Numbered from the stretch's first letter, positions 41,540 to 49,955 are shown. The stretch is 57,594 nucleotides of DNA from Oscillospiraceae bacterium (GCA_017523995.1 JAFWUX010000134.1:1-57594); one strand, 5' to 3'. A program made the numbers and translations. Notes: a model not told the origin generated them from the sequence alone.

Positions 41540-41899
41540 ATGATGAAGTTCTATCAATGTAAGGAATGCGGCGAGATCATCGCTGTCAGAGAGGGCGACG
41601 ATGCCGATCTCACCGGCAAGGAGGAGATCATCGCCAACACTGTTGATGCGGCAAAGGAAAAGCATGTGCCGGTCATCAGCCGCGAGGGACAGACTGTCAC
41701 CGTGGCGGTCGGCTCTGTGCTGCACCCGATGACGGAGGAACATCATATCGCATGGATTCTGCTCGAGACCAAAAACGGCGAGGAACGCAAGGAACTCAAG
41801 CCCGGCGAGGAGCCTGTCGCACAGTTCTATGTCGCAGAGGATGACGAGGTCATCGCAGCTTATGAATACTGCACCCTGCACGGCATCTGGGCGGGCTGA
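41540..41899 (+). CDS. Superoxide reductase (desulfoferrodoxin family) with reduced N-terminal domain
   Basis: A 119-residue non-haem iron enzyme that reduces superoxide to peroxide in anaerobes. The Fe(His)4Cys centre is complete: E40-K41-H42 (EKHVPV), H62 (LHPM), H68 (HHIAWI), C111 and H114 (CTLHGIW). The N-terminal domain has only CKEC (C7, C10) and lacks the CC pair that completes a desulforedoxin FeCys4 site, so it is intermediate between the two-iron and one-iron classes. GGAG lies before two adjacent ATGs. It is 21 bp after the hydrolase, at the end of the gltX operon. Confidence 0.92.
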   Translation: MMKFYQCKECGEIIAVREGDDADLTGKEEIIANTVDAAKEKHVPVISREGQTVTVAVGSVLHPMTEEHHIAWILLETKNGEERKELKPGEEPVAQFYVAEDDEVIAAYEYCTLHGIWAG

Positions 41900-42040
41900 G
41901 CCCGCATCCATTATGCGAAAGCTGCCGGAGAACCGTTCTCCGTTTCGGCGGAAAGACACCGGTATGACGGATCAGCGCGGCAGGATTTCCCTGCGCGTTG
42001 ATCCCTCTGTTTCCATATCAAACAGAATGAGGATAAAAAT

Positions 42041-43132
42041 ATGAAAAAACTGGGATTTGGCTTTATGCGCCTGCCGCTGCTCGATGCAAACGATCCGACT
42101 TCGTTTGATGAGCAGCAGATCTGCAAAATGGCAGATGCGTTTCTCGCGGCAGGCTTTACTTATTTTGACACCGCCTATATGTACCACAACGGAAAATCTG
42201 AGGAGATGCTGCGCAAGGCAGTTGTTGAGCGCTATCCGCGGGAGCAGTTCTTCGTCGCGGATAAGCTGCCGACCATGTTCCTCAAGGAGCCGGAGGATGT
42301 CCCGCGCATCTTTCAGGAGCAGCTTGACCGCACGGGGCTTCAGTACTTCGACAACTATCTGCTGCACTGCCTCGACGTCGATAACTACGCAATTGCGGAA
42401 CGGCTCGACTGCTTTTCATTCTGTCTTGATCAGAAGCGGCTCGGCAAAATCCGGCACTTCGGATTTTCGTTCCACGATACGCCGGAGCTGCTGGACGAAA
42501 TCCTGACCGCGCATCCCGAGGTTGAGTTTGTCCAGCTGCAGATCAACTATCTGGACTGGGAGAGCGAAAAGGTGCAGTCGCGCCGCTGCTATGAGACCGC
42601 AGTCCGCCACGGCAAGGATGTCATTATCATGGAGCCGGTCAAGGGCGGCAAGCTTGTCCATGTGCCGGAGGAGGCGAAGGCGCGCTTCAAAGCGGCGGAG
42701 CCGGAGCTTTCGGTGCCCTCGTGGGCGATCCGGTTTGCGGCATCGCTGCCTGCGACTGTCATGGTGCTCAGCGGCATGAGCAGCTTTGAACAGCTCAGCG
42801 ACAACACCGGCTATATGCAGGATTTCAAGCCGCTGACAGCGGACGAAACAAAGCTCTGTCTCGAGATCGGTGAGCTGATCGCGCATCAGGATGATATCGC
42901 ATGTACGGCATGTCATTACTGCACGGAGGGATGTCCCATGGGCATTGCGATTCCGGAATATTTTGCGCTGCTGAACCGCAAGGCGGACGGTGCAGAATAC
43001 ACCGCGCAGACCGTCGAGAGCGGCAAGGCATCCGACTGCATCGAATGCGGTCAGTGCGAGGAGCATTGTCCGCAGCATCTGCCGATCATTGATCTGCTGA
43101 AAAAGGTCGCTGCCGCCTATGAGGAAAGCTGA
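42041..43132 (+). CDS. Aldo/keto reductase with C-terminal 4Fe-4S domain
   Basis: 363 residues. The AKR barrel opens GFGFMRLPL, with catalytic YFDTAYMYHNG and a Lys in VADKLP. From about residue 285 there is a ferredoxin-like tail with two cysteine clusters (CTACHYCTEGCPMG and CIECGQCEEHCPQ), typical of the anaerobe Fe-S aldo/keto reductases. Substrate unknown. The preceding gap (41900-42040) shows no clear promoter. The next gene starts 1 bp after the stop. Confidence 0.95.
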   Translation: MKKLGFGFMRLPLLDANDPTSFDEQQICKMADAFLAAGFTYFDTAYMYHNGKSEEMLRKAVVERYPREQFFVADKLPTMFLKEPEDVPRIFQEQLDRTGLQYFDNYLLHCLDVDNYAIAERLDCFSFCLDQKRLGKIRHFGFSFHDTPELLDEILTAHPEVEFVQLQINYLDWESEKVQSRRCYETAVRHGKDVIIMEPVKGGKLVHVPEEAKARFKAAEPELSVPSWAIRFAASLPATVMVLSGMSSFEQLSDNTGYMQDFKPLTADETKLCLEIGELIAHQDDIACTACHYCTEGCPMGIAIPEYFALLNRKADGAEYTAQTVESGKASDCIECGQCEEHCPQHLPIIDLLKKVAAAYEES

Positions 43133-43133
43133 C

Positions 43134-43769
43134 ATGGAGCTGCAGAATCTGACCGGCGAAATGCTGACAGACAGGATCCGGATCAATGCGCAGAAAAAGC
43201 TCCTGATTCTGATTCCGGCTGCTGTGATCGTCCTGCTGACCGGCATTGTGCTGACATTGAAGCTGCGGGCTGCCGGTGCCGTGATCGGTGCGCTGCTGCT
43301 TGCGGCGGTGCTCTATCCGCTGATTTCGCTGTTCCCGCGGTGGCTGCATCCGGAGCAGGCAGATGTCTTCTGCAAATACGGCACGCCCGATTCCGTTGCG
43401 GAACAGCTCCGGAAGGGCTGCGGCAATGTCTTTTTCGATAACGGCAGAATGGTCTTGACAGAGCTCTATGTGCTGGATGCGCAAAAGCCGGAAATGCTGC
43501 TCTTTTTCCCGCATGCGCTGACGGTCTATCCCGATGCCGTGCAGGGCAAAGAGTCTTATGTTGCCGTATATGACGAATGGGGACAGAAGCTCCGGTATCC
43601 GTTCACGAACGGCAGACAGCAGGTCATCAAAATCGACGCGGTGACAGACAAGATCCGCAGACACAATCCGAAATGCAGAGGCGGTCACCGCCCTGAGGAT
43701 CTGGAATATGTCCGCAAAAACCGGATCGAATTACCGGAGCATCCGCAGCAGGATGATGCCGGAACGTAA
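43134..43769 (+). CDS. Two-helix membrane protein, paralogue 1
   Basis: 211 residues. Two hydrophobic segments (about 23-43 and 48-68) are followed by a cytoplasmic-type domain of about 140 residues (VFCKYGTPDSVAEQLRKGCGN, VYDEWGQKLRYPFTNG, ending GHRPEDLEYVRKNRIE). It aligns end to end with the protein at 43844 (KYGTPES, VLTDAYGDQQQFPF, YTKEALAYVKLN). Family not recognised. GAGGAAAG supports ATG 43134. Confidence 0.8.
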   Translation: MELQNLTGEMLTDRIRINAQKKLLILIPAAVIVLLTGIVLTLKLRAAGAVIGALLLAAVLYPLISLFPRWLHPEQADVFCKYGTPDSVAEQLRKGCGNVFFDNGRMVLTELYVLDAQKPEMLLFFPHALTVYPDAVQGKESYVAVYDEWGQKLRYPFTNGRQQVIKIDAVTDKIRRHNPKCRGGHRPEDLEYVRKNRIELPEHPQQDDAGT

Positions 43770-43843
43770 AAAATCCTTATTGTGAAAGAGATGCGGAAAG
43801 CGCAAAAAAAATCCCTGCGCTTTTCGGGAAAGAGGTTCAAACG

Positions 43844-44494
43844 ATGAAACAGAATTATGCAGACTTGACCGGTGATGCTATTGTACGCGGTGTCCGGAAG
43901 AAGAACAATCAGAAGCGGCTGCTCTGCCTGCTCGGCGTGATTGCTGCGGCAGCGGGCATGATCGGCGCGTTTATCTGGATTGTGCGCATGCATGAATTCT
44001 TCTACGGCGGTGTGCTGGTGGTGCTCTGCGCCTTCGGTGCCTATGCGGCGTTCACGGGCGTATCCAAGGCAAACAAGGTGCTTGCGGATGTGGAAAACTG
44101 CAGGCTGTTCCGCAAATACGGGACACCGGAATCCATCGCATCGCGCATTGCATCGGAATGCGGGGAGCCGCTGCTTGACAGCAAGGGTTCGCTGGTCTGC
44201 AATTCGTTCATCATGAAGCACGGCGATTTTGAATCCTTTATTCCCTATGAACAAGCGCTGCACATTTTCCGCAGGGAGCACAGCACAAACGGCATTCAGG
44301 ACGGCGTCTATCTCGTGCTGACCGATGCCTACGGCGATCAGCAGCAGTTCCCGTTCAAGATCGGCAAAAAGGGCAAGGCGCAGATGGAGGAGATCGTCAA
44401 CCACATTATTCAGCAGGCGCCGAACTGTGCCGTCGGCTACACAAAAGAGGCGCTCGCCTACGTCAAGCTCAATGCCAAAAAGCTGGAGGATTAA
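43844..44494 (+). CDS. Two-helix membrane protein, paralogue 2
   Basis: 216 residues, same plan as its neighbour: two hydrophobic segments (about 27-47 and 52-70) and a C-terminal domain with LFRKYGTPESIASRIASECG and YTKEALAYVKLNAKK. The pair probably arose by tandem duplication. AAAGAGG precedes the ATG. The 74-bp gap contains an imperfect AAAGCGC..GCGCTTT hairpin. A bidirectional terminator follows. Confidence 0.8.
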   Translation: MKQNYADLTGDAIVRGVRKKNNQKRLLCLLGVIAAAAGMIGAFIWIVRMHEFFYGGVLVVLCAFGAYAAFTGVSKANKVLADVENCRLFRKYGTPESIASRIASECGEPLLDSKGSLVCNSFIMKHGDFESFIPYEQALHIFRREHSTNGIQDGVYLVLTDAYGDQQQFPFKIGKKGKAQMEEIVNHIIQQAPNCAVGYTKEALAYVKLNAKKLED

Positions 44495-44553
44495 ACCGTT
44501 AAGCGAAATCTTCGGTTCATGCGCGGTTAGAATACAGATAACCGTATAAAATG

Positions 44554-44594
44554 ATGCCCCTGAGCGTTTCAAAGCGCTCAGGGGCATTTTATTT
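44554..44594. terminator. Strong terminator after the paralogue pair
   Basis: Stem ATGCCCCTGAGCG / CGCTCAGGGGCAT (44554-44566 and 44575-44587) followed by TTTTATTT. It lies 60 bp past the stop codon and 50 bp before the convergent gene. Confidence 0.93.
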
Positions 44595-44644
44595 GATATG
44601 GATATGACAGCCGATGCTGTCGGCTCAGCATTCAGTCTCCAATA

Positions 44645-45376
44645 TTATGACTGTGAAAACAACCGGTTTTGATGAGAAGAACGGTACCGCCGGTCGAGCA
44701 GCATCCATGCAAGACAGATGCCGATCAGCATCGCGCAGAGAATCTGATTGACCGTCACGAGCCTGCCCTGATGCTCTGCACGCAGAAAATCCAGCAGACC
44801 CTTTGCCAGCGCCGAGAGCAGAAACACGCTCCGGACACTGCCGCTGCGGTGCCGTCTGCGCAGGAGCATCCCGACGGCGAAAATCACGAGAAATGTGAGG
44901 GATTCGGCAAGCTGCACCGGAAATGCAGTCACGCCGCCGTTCTCCGCGCCGGTGTAACGGACACAGAAGATGCCGTCATAATCCACGCCGCGGCAGCAGC
45001 CCGCGAGAAAACATCCGAATTTTGATACCGCATACATCAGCGGCAGCACGAGTGTGCAGTTCTGCAGCATCAGCCGCGTGTGCCCGCGGTTTCCGCAGAT
45101 CAGTGCCATGATGATCACGCTCAGGTACATCCCGAACAGCGCGCCCATCGAAGAAAGCCCGACTGTCTGCCCGTGTGACATCAGATAGCCTGTACCGGCG
45201 GCGCAGAAAACGATCATCACCGGCGAGAGCAGCACCAGCAATCCGGCGATGTTCTTCGGGATGCCGTCTTTGCGGTTGAGCAGCCAGAGCAGCCCGATGC
45301 CGAGCACAAACGCGCTGAACATCGTCACCGAATAGGGCGGAAACAGTCCGGCGTGATCGGTGTTGATATGAAACAT
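44645..45376 (-). CDS. Prolipoprotein diacylglyceryl transferase (Lgt)-like membrane protein
   Basis: 243 residues with about seven hydrophobic segments. The N-terminal HINTDHAGLFPPYSVTMFSAFVLG and the central GCFLAGCCRG.....FCVRYTG, plus FPVQLAESL, follow the divergent Firmicute Lgt-like pattern. The canonical Lgt GR.GNF..GE motif is only partly kept, so it may be a relative and not the housekeeping enzyme. Second gene of a two-gene unit behind 46011. Confidence 0.7.
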   Translation of the reverse strand: MFHINTDHAGLFPPYSVTMFSAFVLGIGLLWLLNRKDGIPKNIAGLLVLLSPVMIVFCAAGTGYLMSHGQTVGLSSMGALFGMYLSVIIMALICGNRGHTRLMLQNCTLVLPLMYAVSKFGCFLAGCCRGVDYDGIFCVRYTGAENGGVTAFPVQLAESLTFLVIFAVGMLLRRRHRSGSVRSVFLLSALAKGLLDFLRAEHQGRLVTVNQILCAMLIGICLAWMLLDRRYRSSHQNRLFSQS

Positions 45377-45384
45377 GCCGTGCC

Positions 45385-46011
45385 TCAGTCGATGTTGCAG
45401 TCCTTGAGGATTGCGCCGCATGCCGCAATGAACAGTATAACGCCGATGATCACCAGTACGCCAAATATAATATAAATCCACATCAGGATCTTGCCGAACA
45501 CGTTGTCCTTATACCGGACGCGGACAATGATCATCAGCACCAGACCGATCTGAAACAGAACAGCGATCAGTCCGTAGAGATCCTTTGCTTCTGCGCCGCC
45601 GAGGACAAATGACAGCAGCAGACAGAGCGCCGAGCAGCCTGCAAGCACGTTTGAAATCGTGGTATCCTTTTTGATCTGCTCCGGCGTGCGTGTATCCGTC
45701 ACCGGCGCGCCCTGCGGCTGAAATGTATTCGGCGCAGGTGTGCCCTGAAAAGGATTCGCCGTGCCCTGCACATTCTGCGCGGGCTGATTGAACATGCCTG
45801 CATAAAACTGCGCATTCTGTCCCTGCGGCACGGAGCACAGATACTGATACTCCTGCTGGGTCATAAAATGCGCCCATCTGCCGTCCGGCAGTGCGACAAA
45901 GCCGTTTCGTGCCAGCACAGCGGGGTCATAGCCCTGCGGCGCAATCAGCACCGGCTGATTGTTCTGATAATTCTCGAACACGCAATTCTGTACTTCATAA
46001 TAATTGATCAT
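45385..46011 (-). CDS. Membrane protein with Gln/Pro-rich cytoplasmic linker
   Basis: 208 residues. An N-terminal soluble domain of about 65 residues (YEVQNCVFENYQNNQPVLIAPQ) is followed by a Gln/Asn/Pro-rich linker (about 65-110), then three or more hydrophobic segments (about 120-200). No family recognised. The start at 46011 follows GAAAGAAACAGAGA, a weak RBS. Promoter and a palindromic site lie at 46039-46096. It precedes the Lgt-like gene by 8 bp. Confidence 0.75.
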   Translation of the reverse strand: MINYYEVQNCVFENYQNNQPVLIAPQGYDPAVLARNGFVALPDGRWAHFMTQQEYQYLCSVPQGQNAQFYAGMFNQPAQNVQGTANPFQGTPAPNTFQPQGAPVTDTRTPEQIKKDTTISNVLAGCSALCLLLSFVLGGAEAKDLYGLIAVLFQIGLVLMIIVRVRYKDNVFGKILMWIYIIFGVLVIIGVILFIAACGAILKDCNID

Positions 46012-46038
46012 TCTCTGTTTCTTTCTCTTTCCGTCAGC

Positions 46039-46096
46039 GGGAGCACAGTGCTCCCTGAAATATCCCTATTATACCATAATCTTCTGCAAAACACAA
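46039..46096 (-). promoter_or_regulatory. Promoter with perfect palindrome at the start of the transcript
   Basis: Minus strand: TTGTGT (46091-46096), 17 bp, perfect TATAAT (46068-46073). Just downstream, at about +6 to +22, is the perfect palindrome GGGAGCAC-A-GTGCTCCC (46039-46055). It could be an operator or a 5' mRNA hairpin. Confidence 0.75.
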
Positions 46097-46100
46097 GAGC

Positions 46101-46230
46101 GGATGGGAAATGAGAAATTAGAAATGAGAAATGAGAAATTGTGGTATGCGCTTCGCGCATGGATCTATAAAGTGAGGAGATAGGAGATAGGAGTGAGGAG
46201 TTGCGGTGTCCGCTGCGCGGACGATTGAAA
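46101..46230. repeat. Purine-rich GAAATTAGAAATGAG-type element
   Basis: GAAATGAGAAATTAGAAATG and repeats, TGTGGTATGCGCTTCGCGCA, GTGAGGAGATAGGAGATAGG, then GCGGTGTCCGCTGCGCGGACGAT. Same modules and order as at 28334 and 34817. The rest of the gap, 46231-46370, shows nothing recognisable. Confidence 0.75.
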
Positions 46231-46370
46231 AAGGAGCCGCGCATATTACAGGGGGAGCTCCCAATGAAATGTGCCGGAGACTGCCTGCCCGTGCATGTGT
46301 TCAGGTATCACAAAAATCCGGCGCGGATTTGCCGAACAATGAGAAACATGTCGGTTTATGCCGGAAGTGC

Positions 46371-46399
46371 TTGCATTTTTTACCGTTTTGTATTACAAT
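46371..46399 (+). promoter_or_regulatory. Promoter of the phosphodiester glycosidase operon
   Basis: TTGCAT (46371-46376), 17 bp, TACAAT (46394-46399), about 60 bp before the start codon. Confidence 0.8.
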
Positions 46400-46460
46400 A
46401 TAGAGTGGCTTTTACTGCGAAATCAGCAGGCATAAAATGATACAGGAAGGAACAACGCAC

Positions 46461-47495
46461 ATGGCAATGACAAGCCGTATCCGCATCAACAAAAAATATG
46501 TTTCGGCAGCGATCCGGATCGCGATTTTCGTGATCGTGACGATGATGCTGGTCTCATCCGCGCGCCGCAAGATCACCGAAGCGGCAATGAATGACGAATA
46601 TCCCGCGGCAAAGCAGCAGTTCTCGCAGATGGTGGAGGAAAAGGGGAGCCTGAATGCGCTGCATGCATTCTTCTCCGGCAAGGATCTGCCTGCAGATTCC
46701 GGCGAGATTCAGATCGGCAACAAAAAGATCACGCCGAATGTGCCGGAGATCGCATCCGTTGCGCTGGAATCCCCGATCGGTGCGCCGGACAGCGAACAGC
46801 CGGAAACCGAAATGATCGAGATCTATGAGCCGCTGTTCCGCGGAAAGCTCCTCAAGATCAAGGATCCCTCCCGTGTGTATCTCGGCGTTGCGGGTGAGCT
46901 CGGTACGCCGACCTCCTACGGCAAGCAGATCAAGAAGATGTGTGAGGAATACGGCGCGATTGCTGCGGTCAATGCAAGCGGCTTTGTCGATCCGAACGGC
47001 ACCGGAAACGGCGGTCTGCCGGTCGGTCTGGTGATGTCGCAGGGCAAGCTCTGCTACGGCGATCCGTGGTCCTATTATGAAGTCATCGGCTTTGACAATG
47101 ACGGCAAGCTGCACTGCGAATGGCTGACCGGTCAGCAGGCGATTGACATGGGCATCCGTGATGCGGCATGCTTCGGACCGATCCTCATCAAGGACGGCGT
47201 CAAGCAGGAGATGAACGGCAGACTCGGCGGCTATAATCCGCGCACGGTCATCGGACAGGCTGAGGACGGCACGGTCATGATTCTGCTGATCGAAGGCAGA
47301 ATGTTCACGAGCATCGGTCTGACCTATCCGCAGCTTGTCGATTTCTGCTATGACCTCGGCATGGTCAACGCCGGCAATATGGACGGCGGCGCATCCTCTG
47401 TGATGTATTATCAGGGCGAACAGTATACAATCGTCTCGACACTTTACGGCGCACGCGATATGCCCGACTGCTGGCTGGTCGCGCCCGAATCTTAA
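46461..47495 (+). CDS. Phosphodiester glycosidase (NAGPA-domain) membrane-anchored protein
   Basis: 344 residues. A signal anchor (about residues 13-33, AAIRIAIFVIVTMMLVSSAR) precedes an extracytoplasmic NAGPA-type domain: SRVYLGVAGELGT, AAVNASGFVDPNG, GYNPRTVIGQAEDGTVMILLIEGR and MVNAGNMDGGASSVMYY. The family removes capping sugars linked by phosphodiester bonds (lysosomal uncovering enzyme, YngK-like proteins). AGGAAGG at 46444-46450 supports ATG 46461 over an earlier in-frame ATG. It is 18 bp upstream of the repeat membrane protein, suggesting a cell-wall polymer role. Confidence 0.9.
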   Translation: MAMTSRIRINKKYVSAAIRIAIFVIVTMMLVSSARRKITEAAMNDEYPAAKQQFSQMVEEKGSLNALHAFFSGKDLPADSGEIQIGNKKITPNVPEIASVALESPIGAPDSEQPETEMIEIYEPLFRGKLLKIKDPSRVYLGVAGELGTPTSYGKQIKKMCEEYGAIAAVNASGFVDPNGTGNGGLPVGLVMSQGKLCYGDPWSYYEVIGFDNDGKLHCEWLTGQQAIDMGIRDAACFGPILIKDGVKQEMNGRLGGYNPRTVIGQAEDGTVMILLIEGRMFTSIGLTYPQLVDFCYDLGMVNAGNMDGGASSVMYYQGEQYTIVSTLYGARDMPDCWLVAPES

Positions 47496-47513
47496 CGAAA
47501 GGAGCATCGCAGA

Positions 47514-49340
47514 ATGGCTGAAAAGGAATTTGCGGCTGCTGCTGATCCGGCAGCCGAAGCGGAGCGTTCTGACGCTGCTCCGGCAGACAGAAAGCCTGTG
47601 AACGCGGACGGCACACCGCGCAAAAAGAAGAAAAAGAAGCGTCCGGTTGCGGGTGCGCAGACATCTGAGCACCGCAGCGCAGACGGTACATCGGCATCCG
47701 GCGAGGTGCCGCGCAAAAAGAAGAAAAAGCGTCCGGCTGAGGGTGCGCAGACAGGTGAGCACCGCAGCGCAGACGGTACATCGGCATCCGGCGAGGTGCC
47801 GCGCAAAAAGAAGAAAAAGCGTCCGGCTGAGGGTGCGCAGACATCTGAACACCGCAGCGCAGACGGTACATCGGCATCCGGTGAGATGCCGCGCAAGAAG
47901 AAAAAGAAGCGTCCGGCTGAGGGCGTGCAGACCACTGAGCACCGCAGCGCAGACGGAACGGCAGCATCCGGCGAGGTGCCGCGCAAGAAGAAAAAGAAGC
48001 GTCCGGTTGATGGTGTGCAGACTGCTGAGCACCGCAGCGCAGACAGTTCGGCAGTGATAGCCGCGGAGACACCGCGCAGACGTCCGGCGGAACGGAATGC
48101 CGCACCGCGCCGGCTTGCTCCGGCAGCAGAGGTGCAGCGCCGTCCGGCAAACCGCAGCAGCGCCGCGATGCGTATGCAGCAGAGCCGCAAAGCCGAAGCC
48201 GCAGCGGAACGCTCCGGCATCCGGATTGTGGGATGGGGCATCTTCCTCATTGCCATGATCCTCTACATCATCATCTTTTCGCTGATTGTCCGCAGCAAGA
48301 TGAAAAAAGCAAACAGCTATGTCGCGGAGTACGAAAGCTCCCGCCCGCAGTATCAGATTGAAAACTATGTCAAGGGACTGAGCGACGGTTTCCTCTCCGA
48401 TATGATGACGCAGGCGGCTTCGGGTCTGAGCTTTACGGACTACGAAAAGCCCGAAATGCTCTTTGAGACCGTGCGCAGTCAGGCGGCGGCAGACGGCGAA
48501 TTTACCTATCAGCGCGCCGAGGATTTCACCGATTCCCGTCCGGATTACTACATCCTGCGCGACGGTGAGGCGATTGCAAAAGTCGCGCTGATCCGTTCCG
48601 GCTGGACAGAGGGCTACAAGTTCCCTGTCTGGAGCGTGGATCAGCCTGCTTCGGTCATTCAGCTGAAGGCTTCACCGGCGTATACGCTGACTGTCACAAT
48701 GCCGGAGGGTTCAACGCTGAAGGTCAACGGCGTTGAGGTGCCGGAAGAACAGTATCTCGAGGCGGAATCGGATTTCCAGCTCTCCGCAACGGAACTCTAC
48801 TTCGCAAAGCAGCCGATGGCGCGCAAGTGCGTCATCAACGGGCTTTACTGTGCGCCGAATGTTACGGTCACCGATGCCGACGGCAATGTGCTCGAGCCCT
48901 ACGAGGTGCCGGATCCGAATCTTGCGCAGCAGGAATACGTGTTCCCGATTGCGGATACAAAAAATCCGGATGAGGCGCTGACCGAGCGTGTCACCGCGCT
49001 GACACATGCCTATATGGATTATGTCATCAATACGCGCTGCGAGCTCGATGCAAATCTTGCCGTGCTCAGCAATTACCTGATGGCAGGCTCGCCGGTCTCG
49101 AATCTGATGTACACGATTGCTTCGGATATCTGGTACAACAACGATCCGAACATGCGCGAGGATCATGTCTTTGAGATCAAGCATGTCAGGATGTATGCCG
49201 AGAATCTCTGCACCGTGGATGTGCATCTTGAATCGACAATCGGCAAGGTTGCGGTCAATGATTACTCCGGCACGGTGCGCTGGGTTCTGGTCAACAACGG
49301 CTACGGCTGGTATGCGACGAATATGTCCCTGCATCCGTAA
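47514..49340 (+). CDS. Membrane protein with Lys-rich 30-residue cytoplasmic repeats
   Basis: 608 residues. Residues 1-240 are low-complexity and cytoplasmic, with four exact-length 30-residue repeats (about 53-172) each centred on PRKKKKKRP, flanked by partial copies, and then an Arg-rich stretch. One membrane helix follows (about 242-262, GWGIFLIAMILYIIIFSLIV), then about 345 extracytoplasmic residues with no repeats, ending in a domain with LTHAYMDYVINTRCELD..WYNNDPN..GYGWYATNMSLHP. The positive repeats fit a membrane-proximal anionic partner (nucleic acid, lipid or teichoic precursor), which is inference. The RBS GAAAGGAG gives ATG 47514. No family name recognised. Confidence 0.85.
   Translation: MAEKEFAAAADPAAEAERSDAAPADRKPVNADGTPRKKKKKKRPVAGAQTSEHRSADGTSASGEVPRKKKKKRPAEGAQTGEHRSADGTSASGEVPRKKKKKRPAEGAQTSEHRSADGTSASGEMPRKKKKKRPAEGVQTTEHRSADGTAASGEVPRKKKKKRPVDGVQTAEHRSADSSAVIAAETPRRRPAERNAAPRRLAPAAEVQRRPANRSSAAMRMQQSRKAEAAAERSGIRIVGWGIFLIAMILYIIIFSLIVRSKMKKANSYVAEYESSRPQYQIENYVKGLSDGFLSDMMTQAASGLSFTDYEKPEMLFETVRSQAAADGEFTYQRAEDFTDSRPDYYILRDGEAIAKVALIRSGWTEGYKFPVWSVDQPASVIQLKASPAYTLTVTMPEGSTLKVNGVEVPEEQYLEAESDFQLSATELYFAKQPMARKCVINGLYCAPNVTVTDADGNVLEPYEVPDPNLAQQEYVFPIADTKNPDEALTERVTALTHAYMDYVINTRCELDANLAVLSNYLMAGSPVSNLMYTIASDIWYNNDPNMREDHVFEIKHVRMYAENLCTVDVHLESTIGKVAVNDYSGTVRWVLVNNGYGWYATNMSLHP
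47670..48029 (+). repeat. In-frame 4 x 90 bp coding repeat
   Basis: Units start CACCGCAGCGCAGACGG at 47670, 47760, 47850 and 47940; a fifth start at 48030 degenerates. The period is exactly 90 bp, so the frame is kept. Units are nearly identical at the DNA level, including silent positions, so the expansion is recent or homogenised. The repeat also keeps other frames open and creates large antisense shadow frames. Confidence 0.95.
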
Positions 49341-49359
49341 GCGATTGCTGCGCGAACCG

Positions 49360-49528
49360 TCAGACCCCGTTTTATATGCAGAAAAAAAGCCGCTCCGATT
49401 TGCGTTATTTGGAGCGGCTTTCTTCTATCTATATAGAAACATGGGGTCGGGGGCACAGTTTGCGAAGCAATACTGACAGTTTGCGAAGCAATACTGTAAG
49501 TCCCCATTATCAATCCGTCGGAGACACA
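49360..49528. repeat. Palindrome-rich element with terminator, after the repeat protein gene
   Basis: CAGACCCCGTTTTATATGC, the terminator hairpin AAGCCGCTCC..GGAGCGGCTT (about 49388-49422), ACATGGGGTCGGGGGCACAG with the 22-base unit ACAGTTTGCGAAGCAATACT repeated in tandem, TAAGTCCCCATT, and the right end AATCCGTCGGAGACAC. The left end of the family is missing. Confidence 0.8.
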
Positions 49529-49566
49529 TGATAAGTCGAAAGCCGCACCGACTGCCCGCGCGGGGG

Positions 49567-49595
49567 TTGACAAATGGGGAGAAAGCGGTTATAAT
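49567..49595 (+). promoter_or_regulatory. Promoter of the T-box-ilvBN transcript
   Basis: Consensus TTGACA (49567-49572), 17 bp, perfect TATAAT (49590-49595). Confidence 0.92.
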
Positions 49596-49601
49596 GGAAT
49601 T

Positions 49602-49916
49602 ATCAAATGCGGTGAAGGGAACAGAAAAGCCGGAATCCCGTTTTGCAGAGAGCTGCCGTCTGCCCGATGCGGGCAAAGCTGAAAGGCAGCATTCGGCTCC
49701 GGTCATAAGTCATCCCCGAGCAGCCGGACAGAACGGCGGTTACCGATCAGCCTATTAAGTCCGGACGGGTTCTCCCGTGACAGAGAGATGCGTTATTGTG
49801 ACGCACAGAGGTGGGCGCTTGGGCGTCAAAAAGAGTGGTACCGCGGAGCATATTTGAACTTGTCTTCGTCTCTTTCCTGCCGAACGGAACGGCGAGAAGG
49901 GGGCGATTTTTCGTAT
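49602..49916 (+). promoter_or_regulatory. T-box riboswitch upstream of ilvB (probably tRNA-Ile)
   Basis: The T-box core is AAGAGTGGTACCGCGG (49830-49845). Stem I opens with AGAGAG at about 49648 and includes GCTGAAAGGCAGCA. A GC-rich terminator hairpin precedes CGATTTTT (about 49866-49915). An AUC triplet at 49712-49714 (AAGTC-ATC-CCCGAG) sits in the same context as UGG in the trpB T-box, so isoleucine is the likely effector; Leu or Val cannot be excluded without folding. The ilvB start follows 40 bases later. Confidence 0.87.
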
Positions 49917-49955
49917 ATCTCTTTTCGCCGGCAAACGGAAAAAGGAGGATTCATC

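Noticed and set aside
46554..48256. Long minus-strand frames (up to 492 codons) opposite the glycosidase and the repeat protein
   Set aside because: They arise because the 90-bp repeat and GC-rich DNA lack stop codons in several frames. There are no start signals, and the plus-strand genes are well supported.
49528..49758. 76-codon ORF in the ilvB leader
   Set aside because: It overlaps the promoter and stem I of the T-box and lacks a ribosome site. The RNA structure explains the region.
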